Assembly: GCF_036785885.1 (NCBI RefSeq)
Contig: NC_092310.1
Span: 1,488,001 to 1,552,000 of the forward strand
Direction: 5' to 3'
DNA: 64,000 nt
DNA from: Coffea arabica
Lineage: Eukaryota; Streptophyta; Magnoliopsida; Gentianales; Rubiaceae
The notes beneath the pieces are model-generated. The model ran no database searches. It saw nothing but the letters and a program-made list of their open reading frames with translations, and had not been told where the DNA came from. Every line of letters begins with the position of its first letter. Within the stretch, counting starts at the first letter, position 1. The translations under genes were made by a program, and so were the position numbers. Shown one piece after another: positions 1-12,622 of the stretch.

Positions 1-10
1 ACATTTAATA

Positions 11-271
11 CTCTCTCCGTCCCAATTATTTAGTCATGTTTGGGGAATCGAAGTTTTTAAAAATAGTGGTTTGATTGTGATGTTTGTGCTTCTCTTTTCA
101 ATTTTATCCCTACAAATTCAAAATTTAAATTTGAACGGTAACATGCATATGATTAGAAAGAAGAGTTATATTGGAAAGAGAGACTAAAAAATGGTTTAAC
201 TTTTTCAACATGACAAATGTTTTGAGACATCTCAAATGAAAAGTATAATGCTTTCAATAGGACGAAGGGAG
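11..271. mobile_element. Stowaway-like MITE (Tc1/mariner type)
   Basis: The left end CTCTCTCCGTCC and right end GGACGAAGGGAG form an inverted pair close to the classic Stowaway CTCCCTCCGTCCC terminus. TA flanks both ends (9-10 and 272-273), as expected for a TA target duplication. The element is 261 bp and has no coding capacity. Confidence 0.8.
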
Positions 272-273
272 TA

Positions 274-2202
274 GTAAATTTAATTTAGTGATTTAGTGTT
301 TTAATTTTATATTTTTAATAATACTCTCATCATAATATCTTAAGACTTTGTTAAGTAGTATCTTTTGTTAAGATATTATCTTAAGACTCCAAATTTACAT
401 GCCATTAAAACATTATTAAGGGTATCGGTGTGATATCAATCTTAAGATATTATGTTACATAGAGAATTTGAAAATAATTTGATTTGGAATGAAGTTAGAT
501 TAATATCAATTTCCAAAAAAAAAAGGGAAACTCAACAAGAAAACTAAAAAAAAGAAAAATTTAGTAGATTCAATTATAGTTTTATGAAGAAAGAATAATG
601 ATATATCTAAGCATTTTAGTGTGTAACGTATGTTTTGCTAATGGAGTCGCTTTAGGGAACAAAATTTTTGAATAGGTGTTTAATTTGAGCTCGTACCTTG
701 AACACATGCAATGTGACACAAGGAAATGTGAGAACCCTTCTATTGGATTTTAGAATTACATTGAACCATGATAGAAAATAATCTTTTGCTGAATATTCGA
801 ACTTAACTTCTTTGAAATTGAAGAGGAGGAATGGTTTTGGTGATACACAGGGAGGGAATGCAAGTGAAAAATTTTGTGTTCGAGACCTTTCACTTTAAAA
901 AAAAAGTTTTGAAGTTTGAAGTCCAAAGCCCGGGGCACTATCACAATGGTCTAAATGAATAAAACGAAATTAAGACAATAAAAAACAGACAAATGGTAAG
1001 GAAATTAAGTACTAAAAAGTAATAAATGGTTCAGCAAATGATATGAAACTGTAGCAAAATGAGACATTATGTTTGGGAACAATAAGTACAGCCAATATAA
1101 TTCTTGTACTCGGTAGCTATATTATGGTTTATAAGGGTAAAATACAAAAAACCCCTTGTAGTTTGAAGTTCTGTCATAATATCTCCTTTTTTGTTTAAAA
1201 ATTTCTACATAACTCCCTTCTGTTTTGGACTTATTTGAAACTTTTCAAAAGAGAAGAAAATGCCCTTGAATGCCCTATCTGCGTTTTCATTTGGTCAATG
1301 TAACTGTTTTCCATACCAAAGCTTATTTTCTTCTTCCTAAAATTCCCCTAAATGGTCGCTAATTTGGGTGATCAAAAACATGTTTGTGGCAGGACACCAC
1401 ATAGGTCCTAAATTGGCATTAGAATTTTGGTTAAAGGACTAAATTCATGAAATAAAACTTTTAGGGACCAAATCAGCATAAGTGAAAAAGTTTGGAGACT
1501 GAATTGGCAATTTCCCCTTGTACAAAACATATGAGTTTGGAGATTAATATGGGGTTTTCGTTGTAATCCTTTATCTACCTACTACTATGAGGGGCAATCT
1601 TGCAACCAATAATTGTAAGGATTATGATACGTCTCTAAAGTTTAATGCCTAATTTACCCTTCTCATGGTCATTCATACAGAATAATTGAGGTTGCCTTCA
1701 TGGTATTCTGCTAATTGCACAGAAGAATTTGGCTTTTATTTAAGTAGCTGTAACAGACAATGAAAGGGCATTAACATACAAGGGAGGAATGGAGTGGTAC
1801 AGGGGAGGAAGTGTTCGAGACCATCATACCTATTCCTATCAGGTAACTTATTTTGGTTACCCAATGTAATGTATCTTGGTAAGTGAATATCACAACTTGT
1901 TTGTGAAAGTAGACCATTACTAAAATTTGACGCAAAAGAAGCACATTTCAAGTTCAATAAGGATGAAAAGACACGAGTCCTATTACCCATAAGGATGAAA
2001 AAAATATGTAGTCTGATTGAATCAAACATTGGTACATAAAGCTGTAAACGGCATCCAGCTAGAGGACTATTTTTATGCAGCGTCTCACACAAAATTTGGA
2101 GATAAAATCAACGCAATCTTGACCAGTTTCAAGTACAAATATCCGCTTTCTATTGAGCTTCTATTGGCCTAAGCCTGTCTTTCAATCTTAGACCTAATCA
2201 GA
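274..2202. other. Intergenic, repeat debris
   Basis: No supported gene. From 1135 a sequence starting GGGTAAAATACA, with CCCC(T)TGTAGTTTG-like phrases, resembles one end of the Mutator-like foldback MITEs seen later. No matching second end or target duplication was found. Short ORFs on the minus strand (756-944, 1736-2092) have no recognisable domain. Confidence 0.5.
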
Positions 2203-2272
2203 CAGTGAATTTTTGAATCTAATAGCAGAAGCAGCAACAGTGAATTTTTGAATCTAATAGCAGCAGCAGCAA
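2203..2272. repeat. Two-copy 35-bp tandem repeat in the PRELI gene 3' flank
   Basis: A 35-bp unit starting CAGTGAATTTTTGAATC and ending in a CAGCAGCAA-like tract occurs at 2203-2237 and again at 2238-2272, with a single visible difference (GAAGCAG versus GCAGCAG). It lies about 340 bp downstream of the stop of the minus-strand gene, probably in its 3' UTR or just beyond. Confidence 0.85.
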
Positions 2273-2610
2273 CACCGGCTTGCCATGTTAAAATCTAAAT
2301 TAAAGTTCTCATCGTGTTGACAATTTGGTATGACATGCTTGACACCAAATCCATGAATTCCAACATAGCAAAAGCTACATCCAAAAGCAGCTAGGATTTC
2401 ATGTATCTCATCCAATACCTCATGGCCATTCCATTCTGGGCAAGTTGCATGAGGTGCATATCAAGCAAGTATTCCTCTATTAAACATTATTACGTCTAAC
2501 TAAGTAAAGATCAACTATCAAGTCCTACAAAGCTTTCCACTGCAATCCTAGTTCCATCTAGTTCAACCCTCACAGGTACAACACCTAGGCTTAAATACTG
2601 AAAAATCTAT

Positions 2611-3168
2611 TCATATTGAGATTCCGCTAGCTTCAGCTTCAAGATACTTACAGATTCTCTCCATGACTTCCCTACCCTTAGCACTATTCTGTTGAAATTT
2701 ATCCACACACTTTTGCTCAATCTTCTCCGCCATTGACGCCAGTGATGATAGGGGTTTTATTCTAATGCTAGTTTCCTGTTTGCAAATTGTCCATTCATTA
2801 GGATTCTGTGGATGGGGATCATAGCGGATCTTCTCCTCCACCTCAATGAACTTCTGCAGACTGATATTGCGGGTAGCAAGTTGCATCGATCGAGAATTGG
2901 CATCAACAACTGTAGATTCAACACAATGACAGATGTCTTGACCAATGATTCTGCGAATAAACCAAGGTCCGGGGGCATGGATGGTGATGGCTCGTGTTGT
3001 GTAAAGCTTTCCTGAAGTAGAGTCAAGCTTGCGGTTCAAAGTATCCACTTCAAGGATGTGAGACAGTGTGCTCTTGTTCTCAGGATCAGCAAATTTGCGC
3101 CAGGAAGCAGTAGTCACACGCTCCCATGGGTGTTTGTAGGTGTGCTCTTGTGCATATGCCCTCACCAT
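2611..3168 (-). CDS. PRELI/MSF1 domain protein (mitochondrial lipid-transfer type)
   Basis: The predicted protein has 185 residues and is essentially all PRELI/MSF1 domain. Proteins of this family (Ups1/PRELI, SLMO) move phosphatidic acid or phosphatidylserine across the mitochondrial intermembrane space, usually with a small TRIAP1/Mdm35 partner. Visible family hallmarks are the N-terminal YKHPWERV stretch (11-18), ASWRKFADPEN (21-31), HILEVDTLNRKL (37-48), the HAPGPWF turn (64-70), HCVESTVVD (81-89) and a C-terminal amphipathic helix rich in K and E (145-180). I chose the ATG at 3166-3168, not the one eight codons upstream, because family members begin MV.AY and because a splice acceptor (TACTGCAG, AG at 3176-3177) lies 7 nt upstream. 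This implies a 5' UTR intron and makes the coding part one exon. Length matches plant homologues. The lipid specificity is inferred from the family only. Confidence 0.93.
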   Translation of the reverse strand: MVRAYAQEHTYKHPWERVTTASWRKFADPENKSTLSHILEVDTLNRKLDSTSGKLYTTRAITIHAPGPWFIRRIIGQDICHCVESTVVDANSRSMQLATRNISLQKFIEVEEKIRYDPHPQNPNEWTICKQETSIRIKPLSSLASMAEKIEQKCVDKFQQNSAKGREVMERICKYLEAEASGISI

Positions 3169-5900
3169 CGTGTCCCTGCAGTATTTAGTCATGAATCAGA
3201 AACACAATCAAAAAAGAAACAAACAAGGCTGAGATAAAAGGCAGTTAGCAAATTTGTCTCTGAAATCAAATACATTAAGTTTACGACTAAGCAATTGGCT
3301 AAGATAATAGTAATATGAACATCTTTCTGACAACCACCCAAAAGCTATCACACGATTGTATCCAGCAAGCTGCAGCAAAATTTCATGTCAAAAACCAACC
3401 ACTGACATAATCATTGCTTGAAGAAGTATAACACCAAACTTCAATGTTATTTACAAAAAAAAGCCATTAAAGCAGGAAAGCAGGGTAAAAAACCATGTAA
3501 AAACTAGCTAGATAATAAAATCCAACCACTAATCCTCAAAAACCAGAATTATATGGAACCGGCGAAATTAAATCACTAAACAAAGAACTAATTAAGCTAC
3601 TTCTCACCACCACTGCACTTTCTTTTTCATCTTGCTCAATCTCTGTATCCTTAAGAAAGAAATCAATAATTCTTGCTCAATCTCAATATCCTTAAGAAAC
3701 AAATGAGAAGTTTATTAAAAAACTCACCATTACAGACCTAATACCACAAACATTTATGCATATGCTTAACAGAGAAGAACTGAGAACAATAAAAAGATAA
3801 TATCAGCACAGCCATCACAAATATTAACCCCAAAGCAACAAAAGAAACAAAAAACTTTGGTCAAATGACAGCTCAAAACTGACAATAAAACAAGATGGGT
3901 TCTTCACAAAATAAAAAATCCATCTCAAAATCAATGACAGAAAAAGAAAATTCCAAAAACAAGAACAGAAAGCAGAATTCAATCATAACTACACATAAAG
4001 AGGCAATTTTCCCAATTACTGGAGCAAATGAAGAGAAATCCCAAGCAGGATTTGCAAAGCAGTATAGATCGAGAGATTTACCTTCAAACTGGATAAAGAG
4101 TCATTATAGTAAATACAGAAAGTGGCTGCAAAGAATGCTGATGATTCTCAACTATGACTATCCAAAAATAATTGTTGTGGTTTTTTCAACATGTTCTTGG
4201 AATCATGGGTTTATTCATTTTTGCAGAGTGCCTTTGACAAATTAACTTATGTAAGAGTTGTCATCAACCTTTACTTTTATCTGTAAATCAGAATCTATCC
4301 ATCCAAAAAGGTTCAAGAATTTGGAATACCAAACGAAAGTGTTAATCTGCAATTTTGACATCCATATAACCTAATAACCTCATGAAACTGTCGAAACTTG
4401 ATTGAAGTAAAAATTTTGTAACTCGATTCAAGGAAAATTTTTTAGATACAACTGGAAGGCCGAAATATCCAACTCATGCACTGTAGAATTTACGGTTTTT
4501 TTCAATTGTTGGCATATACCCTGAGCCTCTTTAACATAGGAAGCAGAGGCAACGAGCTCGTAATGATTGACAATAGCCAATATTGGTGGACCTAAAAATA
4601 TATTTTGGCAGCACTTAGGTACTAAAGAGTGAAAGGAAACTGGTACTATGATTCAGCTCATCTAATTTTTACCTAGTCTACAGGTTGTACTCAGGGTTCA
4701 CTTAAGAAAGCAATTCTAAATCCTAGATAGCATTGCAGCTGCATCAAGGTTTATTTTCAAATAACAACTTTACCAGAGATACCCCCCAACTAATCATCCC
4801 AGTCCACAGTTTCGGATTTGGAGTTTACCAAGTTACCTCTAGAGTTCCGGTAATCTCATGATCATAAAAGGCCTTAGGAGATGCATCCAACGCAACTATT
4901 CTTTCTCTGACAAGCAGATACAGAGCTTTGAAGTCGACTAGCTCAACTTCTCATCTATAAATGCAGCAAACTTTCCCATTGTAGTCCACAGTAGTTCGTA
5001 TCAAAGTAACCTTGATACTTGACCAAGCAACCGAAAGGTTAATTATCAGAATGACTATTCGTTTATCTTGTTTTATAGTGCACCAACATAGAACATATTC
5101 TAAAAGACTCCGGTAATCTCTGAAAACACTGAATATACTTACACACACACACACACATATAGAATATACACTCAATAATTTGTCAATTTAGGCGAATGAC
5201 AGCGGAGAACACAGAGATTGGATTGCTTACAGTGTCACTTAACAACAGAATTTTTTTTTTTTTAAAATTTGGGCACTTGTGCTATAATGCCTAACTACAG
5301 TTGCAGTTGCATGATCCATCCAACTGGAAGGCCTCAAATTGTCCACAAAAAAAAAAGGGCCGGCGAAACAGCTCTTGATAACATGGCCTGCAAATGTTTC
5401 ATCTAATTTATTTCCAATTCGTTATGGAATTTTTTTTTTTGGGTTTAATTGATTACGGTTACTACTAACTAGGTTTCCAAGGACTTGTCTAAAATAAACT
5501 ATGTCAGCTTCACAAAACATGAAAATTGGGAGTCTTTAAAGTCACAAAAAAATTAGACAATCAGAACGCTGGCCAAGTAGAAGGAAATACCGAAGAGAGA
5601 CCCGTCCAATCGAAACTGATAGCTTCACGGCGAACTGATAGCTTCACGGCGGCGGCAGCTCTAATGATCAAACAGAGAGGAGGGTGCGTTAACGGCGGTG
5701 AACAAGAAAAGGCCGATACAAACTGACGGCGGGGAGGGGTAGGGCTACCAATTGTACTGATGAAAAGGAGGGGAGAGACGGAAGAAAGGGCCGATTCAAA
5801 CTGTCATCGTCGCTGTCACTAAGCGCAAGCGGCGCCTAAACCGGCTCCTCCGACCCACGTGGCCTATACCTGATTTCCAGTAAAATGACGGAAACACCCC
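3169..5900 (-). other. Upstream region of the PRELI gene: 5' UTR intron and possible GC-rich first exon
   Basis: No independent gene seen. The acceptor just upstream of the ATG predicts a 5' intron running leftwards on the minus strand. A GC-rich island at about 5560-5880, unusual in this AT-rich window and rich in GGCGG/CCGCC, is a plausible promoter or first non-coding exon. An AC-dinucleotide run lies near 5140-5156. The plus-strand ORFs 3895-4245 and 5526-5726 show no domain and are probably chance. Confidence 0.4.
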
Positions 5901-6017
5901 ATAAATTTGACATTATCACACTATACCCGGCCCGCTTCAGAAGCACAAACCAGAACGGTCAAAATGGGTGATTAAAGATGAATTTCAACGAGTCATTATA
6001 GATATTTGAATTTTAAG

Positions 6018-6871
6018 TAGAGGAGTCAAAATGGATAAGTCCAACGGATTTGGACAGATCATAATTCATCAATAGATATAATTGGGTCAACAAATGGGTA
6101 TAAATGAATAGTTTTAGGTAAAAGTGTTAAAATGGGTGATTGAGGTGGATTTGGACAGATCATGGTTGGATCAACTCATTATACCCATTTAAATAGATGG
6201 ATATAAATGTGTACCAATCCTTGAAGATGGAGATACCATCTCAGATGCAATAGCAATATTAATATTCACTATTATAAAGACATTTGTTGGTGACCTAGAG
6301 ATATTTAGGAAAAAATCATCAGAATTATTAAATAACTTCAAATGCAAAAGTGTCTCAGATTTCAGACGGTAGAAAGATACATTCTTAACTAGAATATATG
6401 CAAGATCAAACGATAACAAAGCCTATTGGAAAGAAAAATTCCTTAATGACCTTCGCAAATCACTACGAGACCTAGGTCGAGAAGAACTCAAGAGTCAATT
6501 CAATGAGATTGTACCATGGAAAGTAATAACCTATGGACAATTAACTAGTCAATAAATAGGTATGGGTATGCCCAATTATTTAGTTACGAGTCACTTAAAA
6601 TTCTGCTTTTTTTAAAAAAAAAATTTCGCATGGTATTTGACGAGAAATAATGGTATTTTATTGTTATTAGATTGGTAAGAAATTTAAATTTATTTATTTA
6701 ATACTCACTAAAAGTTGAGTTGAGATGTATAATTATTTTTAAATAGGTAAGTTGAGTCAATTCACTACCCGTCAATTAAATGGGTTTAATTGAGTACCCA
6801 TTCAAGATTAATGGGCAAGTTTGGGCGGATAATTAGTGAGTCAATATAATTGGTTGTGATTGACTCCTCTA
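6018..6871. mobile_element. hAT-like foldback element carrying a pararetroviral fragment
   Basis: The left end TAGAGGAGTCAA is repeated inverted as TTGACTCCTCTA at 6860-6871. The 8-bp flanks ATTTTAAG and TTTTTAGG agree at 6 of 8 positions, weakly consistent with a hAT target duplication. Related sub-terminal phrases (GGATTTGGACAGATCAT) recur inside. The interior holds the coat-protein-like fragment annotated separately. The transposon class is an inference from the TIR and the poor 8-bp duplication. Confidence 0.5.
6208..6555 (+). pseudogene. Broken caulimovirid (endogenous pararetrovirus) coat-protein-like fragment
   Basis: One plus-strand frame stays open from about 6208 to a stop at 6553-6555 except for one in-frame TAG at 6370-6372. 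It reads like part of the coat-protein region of plant pararetrovirus polyproteins: a K-rich stretch, an SDFRR segment followed after the stop by KDTFLTRIYAR, then YWKEKFLNDL and a terminal ITYGQL motif. The order Y-(F/Y)WKEKF-L followed by a TYG(Q/E)L motif is typical of Caulimoviridae capsid segments fossilised in plant genomes. No start codon, zinc knuckle or polymerase is present, so this is a short dead remnant of roughly 115 codons. An alternative is a retrotransposon gag relative. It is enclosed by the inverted ends of a hAT-like element. Confidence 0.6.
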
Positions 6872-6877
6872 TTTTTA

Positions 6878-7460
6878 GGGTCCATTTGGTTCATGGGATG
6901 ACATAGAATTGGATTAATCATCCTCTGTTATCTTATGTTTGGTTGCATTTTATATATAAGATATTACATCCTACCTATCCGAATTAATCCCCTATTCATG
7001 GGATAAAATAATCCTACAGGGTAGGTGATATTAGTCCTACCGGGATGACTAATAGATAGGATGATAAAATTTTAGATCAACTTATCTTTACAAAAAATAC
7101 AAATTTATACTCTTATAATTATATAACCATACTCTTACAAGAAAATATAATATGAATGAACTAATTTGCCCCTACTAATTAATTTTAAAATTTGTTAACT
7201 AATTTGTCCCTACTACCAGCATAACAATATTTGGACTAATTTGCCCTTATGAATGATGCAAATTCATACTGACTATGATATAATCATACTCTCACATAAA
7301 TAATATGATAATAAAGGACTAATTAGCCCCTACTAATTATAATAAAATTTTTTGACTAATATGCCCATATTCATTATTTTAAAAATTTTGACTAATTTAT
7401 CCCTATTAATTAATTTAATTTTTTGACTAATTTGCCATAGTAACATCATAATAGAAGGAT
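6878..7460. repeat. MITE remnant followed by imperfect AT-rich tandem repeats
   Basis: From 6878 the phrase GGGTCCATTTGGTTCATGGG is a familiar left end of plant MITEs, but no matching right end was found. Between about 7140 and 7440 a phrase of the form GACTAATTTGCCCCTACTAA recurs about seven times with variable AT-rich spacers, an imperfect tandem array with no coding signal. Confidence 0.5.
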
Positions 7461-10400
7461 TATATTGTCCTTGGACAAAATTACCCTTACTAAGCTTATT
7501 TTCGAAACCAAATTCTATAGAAATACATAACCTTATCAATTGGGTTTTTTGAATGAGGATTTTAATAAACTCAAGCTTGATCCAAAGAAAAATCTTCTAT
7601 ATTAGCTTGAGTTAAGCTCATTTATTTCTCTTAAATGGTTAGGTTTTAATCGATTTAACCCTAATTTAGCCAAAACTAGGCCCATTATTTAATTGAATTT
7701 CAAATTTATGTTCAAAAACTTGGTTAAAATCTATTTTTAAGGGTCCGAATCGGTTGAGTTTGAGTAAATGCAAATTTTTATATATCAAAACCCTCGATTT
7801 ACTTTATAATTCTAAAGTTTCAAACTACTCTATTTTAATAAAAGTTATAAATATTAAAATTTTATTAAATTATTTTATTAAAAATATTAAATTAATTTAT
7901 TAATGTTTAATAAAATATTAAATTATTTTGTGAACCCAATTGATATCCGACCCGTGAACCAAAGCGCTGACCAACTCATGAATATCTAATAAGTGATTTT
8001 GTGAATTGTCTCAAGATTCGCTAATGCGGATATCCATATATTTGCATATCCGTATTATGCGGATCATATCAGTTGGATATTCAATCCGTATTCGATTTTT
8101 TTCTTTTAAAAAATTATAAATTCTTTAGATAGAATGAAATTTAAATGTACTATAGTTTAAAAAATATCATATAAGTGAAATATTGTACTTACATATGAGT
8201 TTTTAGTCATTAAAAAAGAGTTTTTCGTCTAAATTAATCTTTTTTTGTTGCAATATAAAGTAACTTCCATAATTTTTTTCATTTTTTATTCAAACAAAAA
8301 AGATACAATATTTCATCTATAATTTTTTTATCAATAAAATATATGACCATATTTCTAAAAACTTAACACCATATACAAAGAAAGCCTATTTTGAAAGAGG
8401 ACACAAAAATAAAAATAATAAACAAGAGATAAAACTATTATAAATTAGTGGATTTGATGTATAAAAAATTCTAAAAAATTTAAAAAAATACTATACAGAT
8501 CACAAAAAATAATATCTAAATCCAATATGCATTACTCCTTGATCCAGATGTAACCCAATCCACATATGATCTGCCAGATTGGATATCCCCTAATTCGAAT
8601 CGGATCACTGATTTTTCATATCACGAGGTCAAGGTGCACACCCCTATTATTGGATGCACTCGCAGGATACCAAATAGAAAGTATATAATAAATAAAAGGG
8701 TATTAATTTATTAATGAATACCTGTTAGGTATTTGTCAAGATCTACGTTAGATATTAGATTTTTTAAAAAGGTAAGATTTATTAGCGAAAGCATATACCA
8801 TCTCCTCACCCGATGGTGATGGTGTTTGATGACTTTCAAGTTGGAATCTACATACTGTGGCTGCTTACTTTTCAGTCAGTGTGGAATGGTCTAATCTGAG
8901 CCAATACATATCTTTTTCATATTTTAGTGTATGATTTATTGATCTGTAAGGATATATATTTGTTTGCTTTTGCGGTTTATTATGCTTACAACATCCGCCC
9001 TGTGTTTATACTAGGACGAATCTAAGGTAGTAATTCTGTGATTGTTCATACGTTAGTTATTGTTTTGTTTGTGGGATTAGGGTGTGGAAGAATGCGAGTT
9101 GTTGAGATGCAAATTCTCACCTAAAGCAATATTGTTCAGCAGCATATCATTGTTGTACGTCATCATATGACCCTATTTTTTATTGCATGTCTTAATCTGT
9201 TTTCTTCCGGTCGAAATTTCCAAGTGTTCCTTCACAATTCTGGCTCTCCATGTCTATTCCTTATTTCAATTGCCTTCTGGCTTGCCTCTGCTGATTACAT
9301 CTAGTATTGCAGAATGATGAAGCAATGAAGAAGAAAAAATTCCCAAGTATCTGAGATAGCTGAGGACGTTTGGACTGACTTCAAGAAATCAGTTTATGCA
9401 CAATGAAAATCTGTTTGATCAGTCATTCCTCGAAGTCGTTGCTAGTCATCGGTTGATGGGATTACTCTTGTCTTTTGCTGATTGATTTTAATATTAACTG
9501 TTCTTTCCTCTACCTCAAAATCGATAGATACATGGTTCTTGAAAGTCGGCAATATGCTTCTAGATGCTGGCCAGGGATGCTTTTGTTTGCAGTTCATCAC
9601 TGTTCATATCTTGTTATCCTGTTTCATTTGATACTGTTCGTCTTCCGTTTCGATCAGTTTTGATTACTTCAGACTTGAGAACTGATAAGTTCATTGATCT
9701 TGTTATCCAATTAAATAGTTATAATGGAATTGACTCATGGAACTGATAGTCTTGTCTAATGAGACGCTACGCTTTGAAGGCATACTAAGAGCACTGAGTA
9801 GTTCATAGTAAAAGACCAAAATAGCTAAACATGTATCATTGAACAAATACTAATTGTCAAAACTCAAAGCCAGATATCTGGATTCTATCCAACCATAGTC
9901 ACGAGAGAATCCACCTTGTTGAACTTGAGTTTGATGGGAATTCCTGGCTTAATCATGGGAGAGGACGTGCATATATAAACTTGAGATTCAATTCCATCCA
10001 ATTCAATCCAATTTGATCCGAAAATTATGATACTCGATTTGTATTATTTAATCAGATCAAAAGAGAATCAAATACTCGCTTAGATGTGGGGCGGGTTAGG
10101 ATCACATACCCACCCCACATATATATTTTTTAATTTTTAATTTTTTTAATTTTTGTACATATACTATAAAATAATATTTTTAGAGCTATAAAAGTAATTT
10201 CAGTGAACAAATTGCATTACACATATGAGAGACTATAGTTTATTTACAAGATTCATTTGCAGAGATTATAATTTTATGTTTTATAGAAAAGAGTTAAATT
10301 AATGTGGAATATATATTTAAACAAAGGTGCTACTTATTTCAAACTTTTATTGATTTTGAATTCTTTTAATTTTTTTCCGTTTTCTTGTATTCTCTTCACA

Positions 10401-11103
10401 TGTTTGTTTTTTGGTGGGAAACTTTTTTTGAGAAAAAAAATCTTTATTAAAGTTTAGATGAATGTGTAAAATACAAAATTAAATAATAAGTGGGGTAGAC
10501 TGGGTACCCGTTGCCCCGACTCTATCTCAGCGGGTACCCTATAACCTGATACTCACTGATATGCAAGACAGAAAAGGGTCAAAAAATAGCTAACTCGTAA
10601 GATATAGATTGAGTTGGGTTAGCCAAATGGTACACGTCCCAACCCGTGCCCACCCCTATTGGAAGGTGAATATAGAAAACATTTTACTCGTAAGGTGCAT
10701 TGTCACTTACTAAGTTTAGAAAGCTACTAAGATTTTCATCAACTTGGAAATTTAGATCGTCGAATTTCAAAAAGTGGAAATTGCTAAATGCCTAAGACTG
10801 CAGGGAGGAACTGTCTTCTGATTTACTTTCAATAAACCATCAATTTGAAACTGAAATTTAGCCAATCATTCAACAAAGGTTTCTTCTTGTCCTTTGTTTG
10901 TTTTAATTCATTATTGATTGCTACTTCTTTTATACTTTTTTCGTCTTTCTGCTTAGATGTTCTTTAGGTTCTTGAAGCATCCAATGTATTTTTCTAGGTT
11001 TGAATCCCCATGTTCTCTCATCACTTTTTAGATCCTATCTCTCCCCTGTTGGAAAAAATGCTTATTAAAAAAAAGCATCCAATGTGCATTTTGTTTGTAC
11101 TCA
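7461..11103. other. Gene-free repeat-rich stretch
   Basis: No supported gene. The segment at about 7990-8640 contains repeated GGATATCC/GGATCATATC phrases and ends in GTGCACACCCCTATT. The segment at about 9960-10665 contains GGGTACC-type phrases and ends in GTGCCCACCCCTATT. Both look like decayed foldback elements, and I could not fix their left ends. At about 11000-11060 a GGTTTGAATCCCC phrase resembles a tRNA B-box and may be a SINE trace. Short ORFs near 9475-9746 show no domain. Confidence 0.4.
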
Positions 11104-12622
11104 CTAGGAGGAAAAGCCCACGCAACGCGTGGGAGTTTAGTGCCTATAATTAAGATAGTTAATAATTATTATTTGGTATTTTCTAGTATAAGAATTGAAG
11201 TATGATAATTTTATTATGTGATATTAAATTAAAAAAATCATAAGTTACATATTAAGTTAAAAAATATAATATGTAATAAAACATAATTATAAGATACGAT
11301 CAACTACTTTGCATCTCCATCTAACCTAATATAATAAAAGACATATTTATATCTGCTCATGCACTTTAGAGATCTTAAAATTTGTTATTTAGTTTGAATT
11401 TGATCTTGCTATAAGGGCAATCCACCACATTATCTTGTCATATAAGTGAGATTTGAACAATTAGCATACTTGAAGAAATCATTGCTAGTAGAATTTCGGT
11501 TCTTGCAAGCCAAATTCTTGAATTTATATTGATTCTAAGGACATATATCATCACGAGACCTTCACATTGAGCAAGCAATTAATTATAATTTATTGTATGA
11601 TTTAGGACATATAGCAAAGCATCTCCTTCTCGATAGGGGTCACAATCACGAAATATCAGTTTTGTGTTAGTTGCAAAGATATACAACAACTAACATGCTA
11701 ATTTAGAGAAATAATTACCTCAAAAAAGTACTAAAGCATTTTAATCCATTCAATTTAAGAAAAATAATTAAAAGTAATGAGATACATGCTTTAGATTTGT
11801 AGCCAAATAACTTTAAGTAGATAGTTAAACATATTGGCTAATCAGATGAAGTGAAAAATTGTCTAAATGGAATAGTCAATAAAATAGCAAACGATTTGAA
11901 AATTATCCTAACTAATAGTTAAAACAACAAAAGAAGTAGATGTAATCTATAAATGGGAAAATTTATGATGATAAACTTATTTTAAACCATAAATAACAAT
12001 TAACAAATGTGGTCTCTTCCTTATCAAGCTTGTCTAACATGGGTAATTGAATTAAAATACTAAAAAATTATTGCACATACAACTTGCAATATTACAAATT
12101 TTTTACAACCAAAAAGTAAATTGGTTAAAGAAAACATATCTATTGAAAAAGGTGTTGCAAAATAGGGAAGAAGAGTAGCTAGTGTAACAACATCCGAATT
12201 AACATCTATGATAACTAACGGCCAAAAAATCAAACTTCTCTACTAATTGACATTAATTGTGTCTTAACATCTATATATCATAACTTTGCAAATAACTGAT
12301 GAGAAAGGCTTTAAGAAATTAAAAGACTTAGATGTTAATACAATTAAATGATTAGAAGGGCTTTTATGTAATTTCACTAAAACACAAGCTGAATTCAGTT
12401 GTATCCAATGTTTAATCGGATATCAAACAATGTCACATATCAAACTTACCCCTAGTTTTAAATGTTTAAAAGGACATCCAAGTAATTACAGCAAAACTAA
12501 ATTAGTTATAATGACCCATATTCAATACTTTAATTGCACTTCAAACACTTTCATATTTTCAAAAAAACCCACCCTTACGGTTGAAATTCAAGCCCTAAAC
12601 TCATTCTTATATAGTATAAGGA
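11104..12622 (-). mobile_element. Non-autonomous Helitron-like element
   Basis: Read on the minus strand the element begins A|TCCTTATACTATATAAG (TC at 12622-12621, preceded by A) and ends with a hairpin (CCCACGC loop GCGTGGG on the plus strand, 11117-11133) followed by CTAG at 11107-11104 and then T. Insertion between A and T, a 5' TC, a subterminal 3' hairpin and a CTAG end are the structural hallmarks of Helitrons. No Rep/helicase ORF is present in 1.5 kb, so it would be non-autonomous. Confidence 0.6.

Noticed and set aside
3895..4245. 116-codon plus-strand ORF
   Set aside because: Lies in the predicted 5' intron of the PRELI gene on the other strand. K/N-rich start from A-rich DNA, no domain.
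5138..5158. CRISPR-like or regulatory repeat
   Set aside because: A simple AC dinucleotide run.
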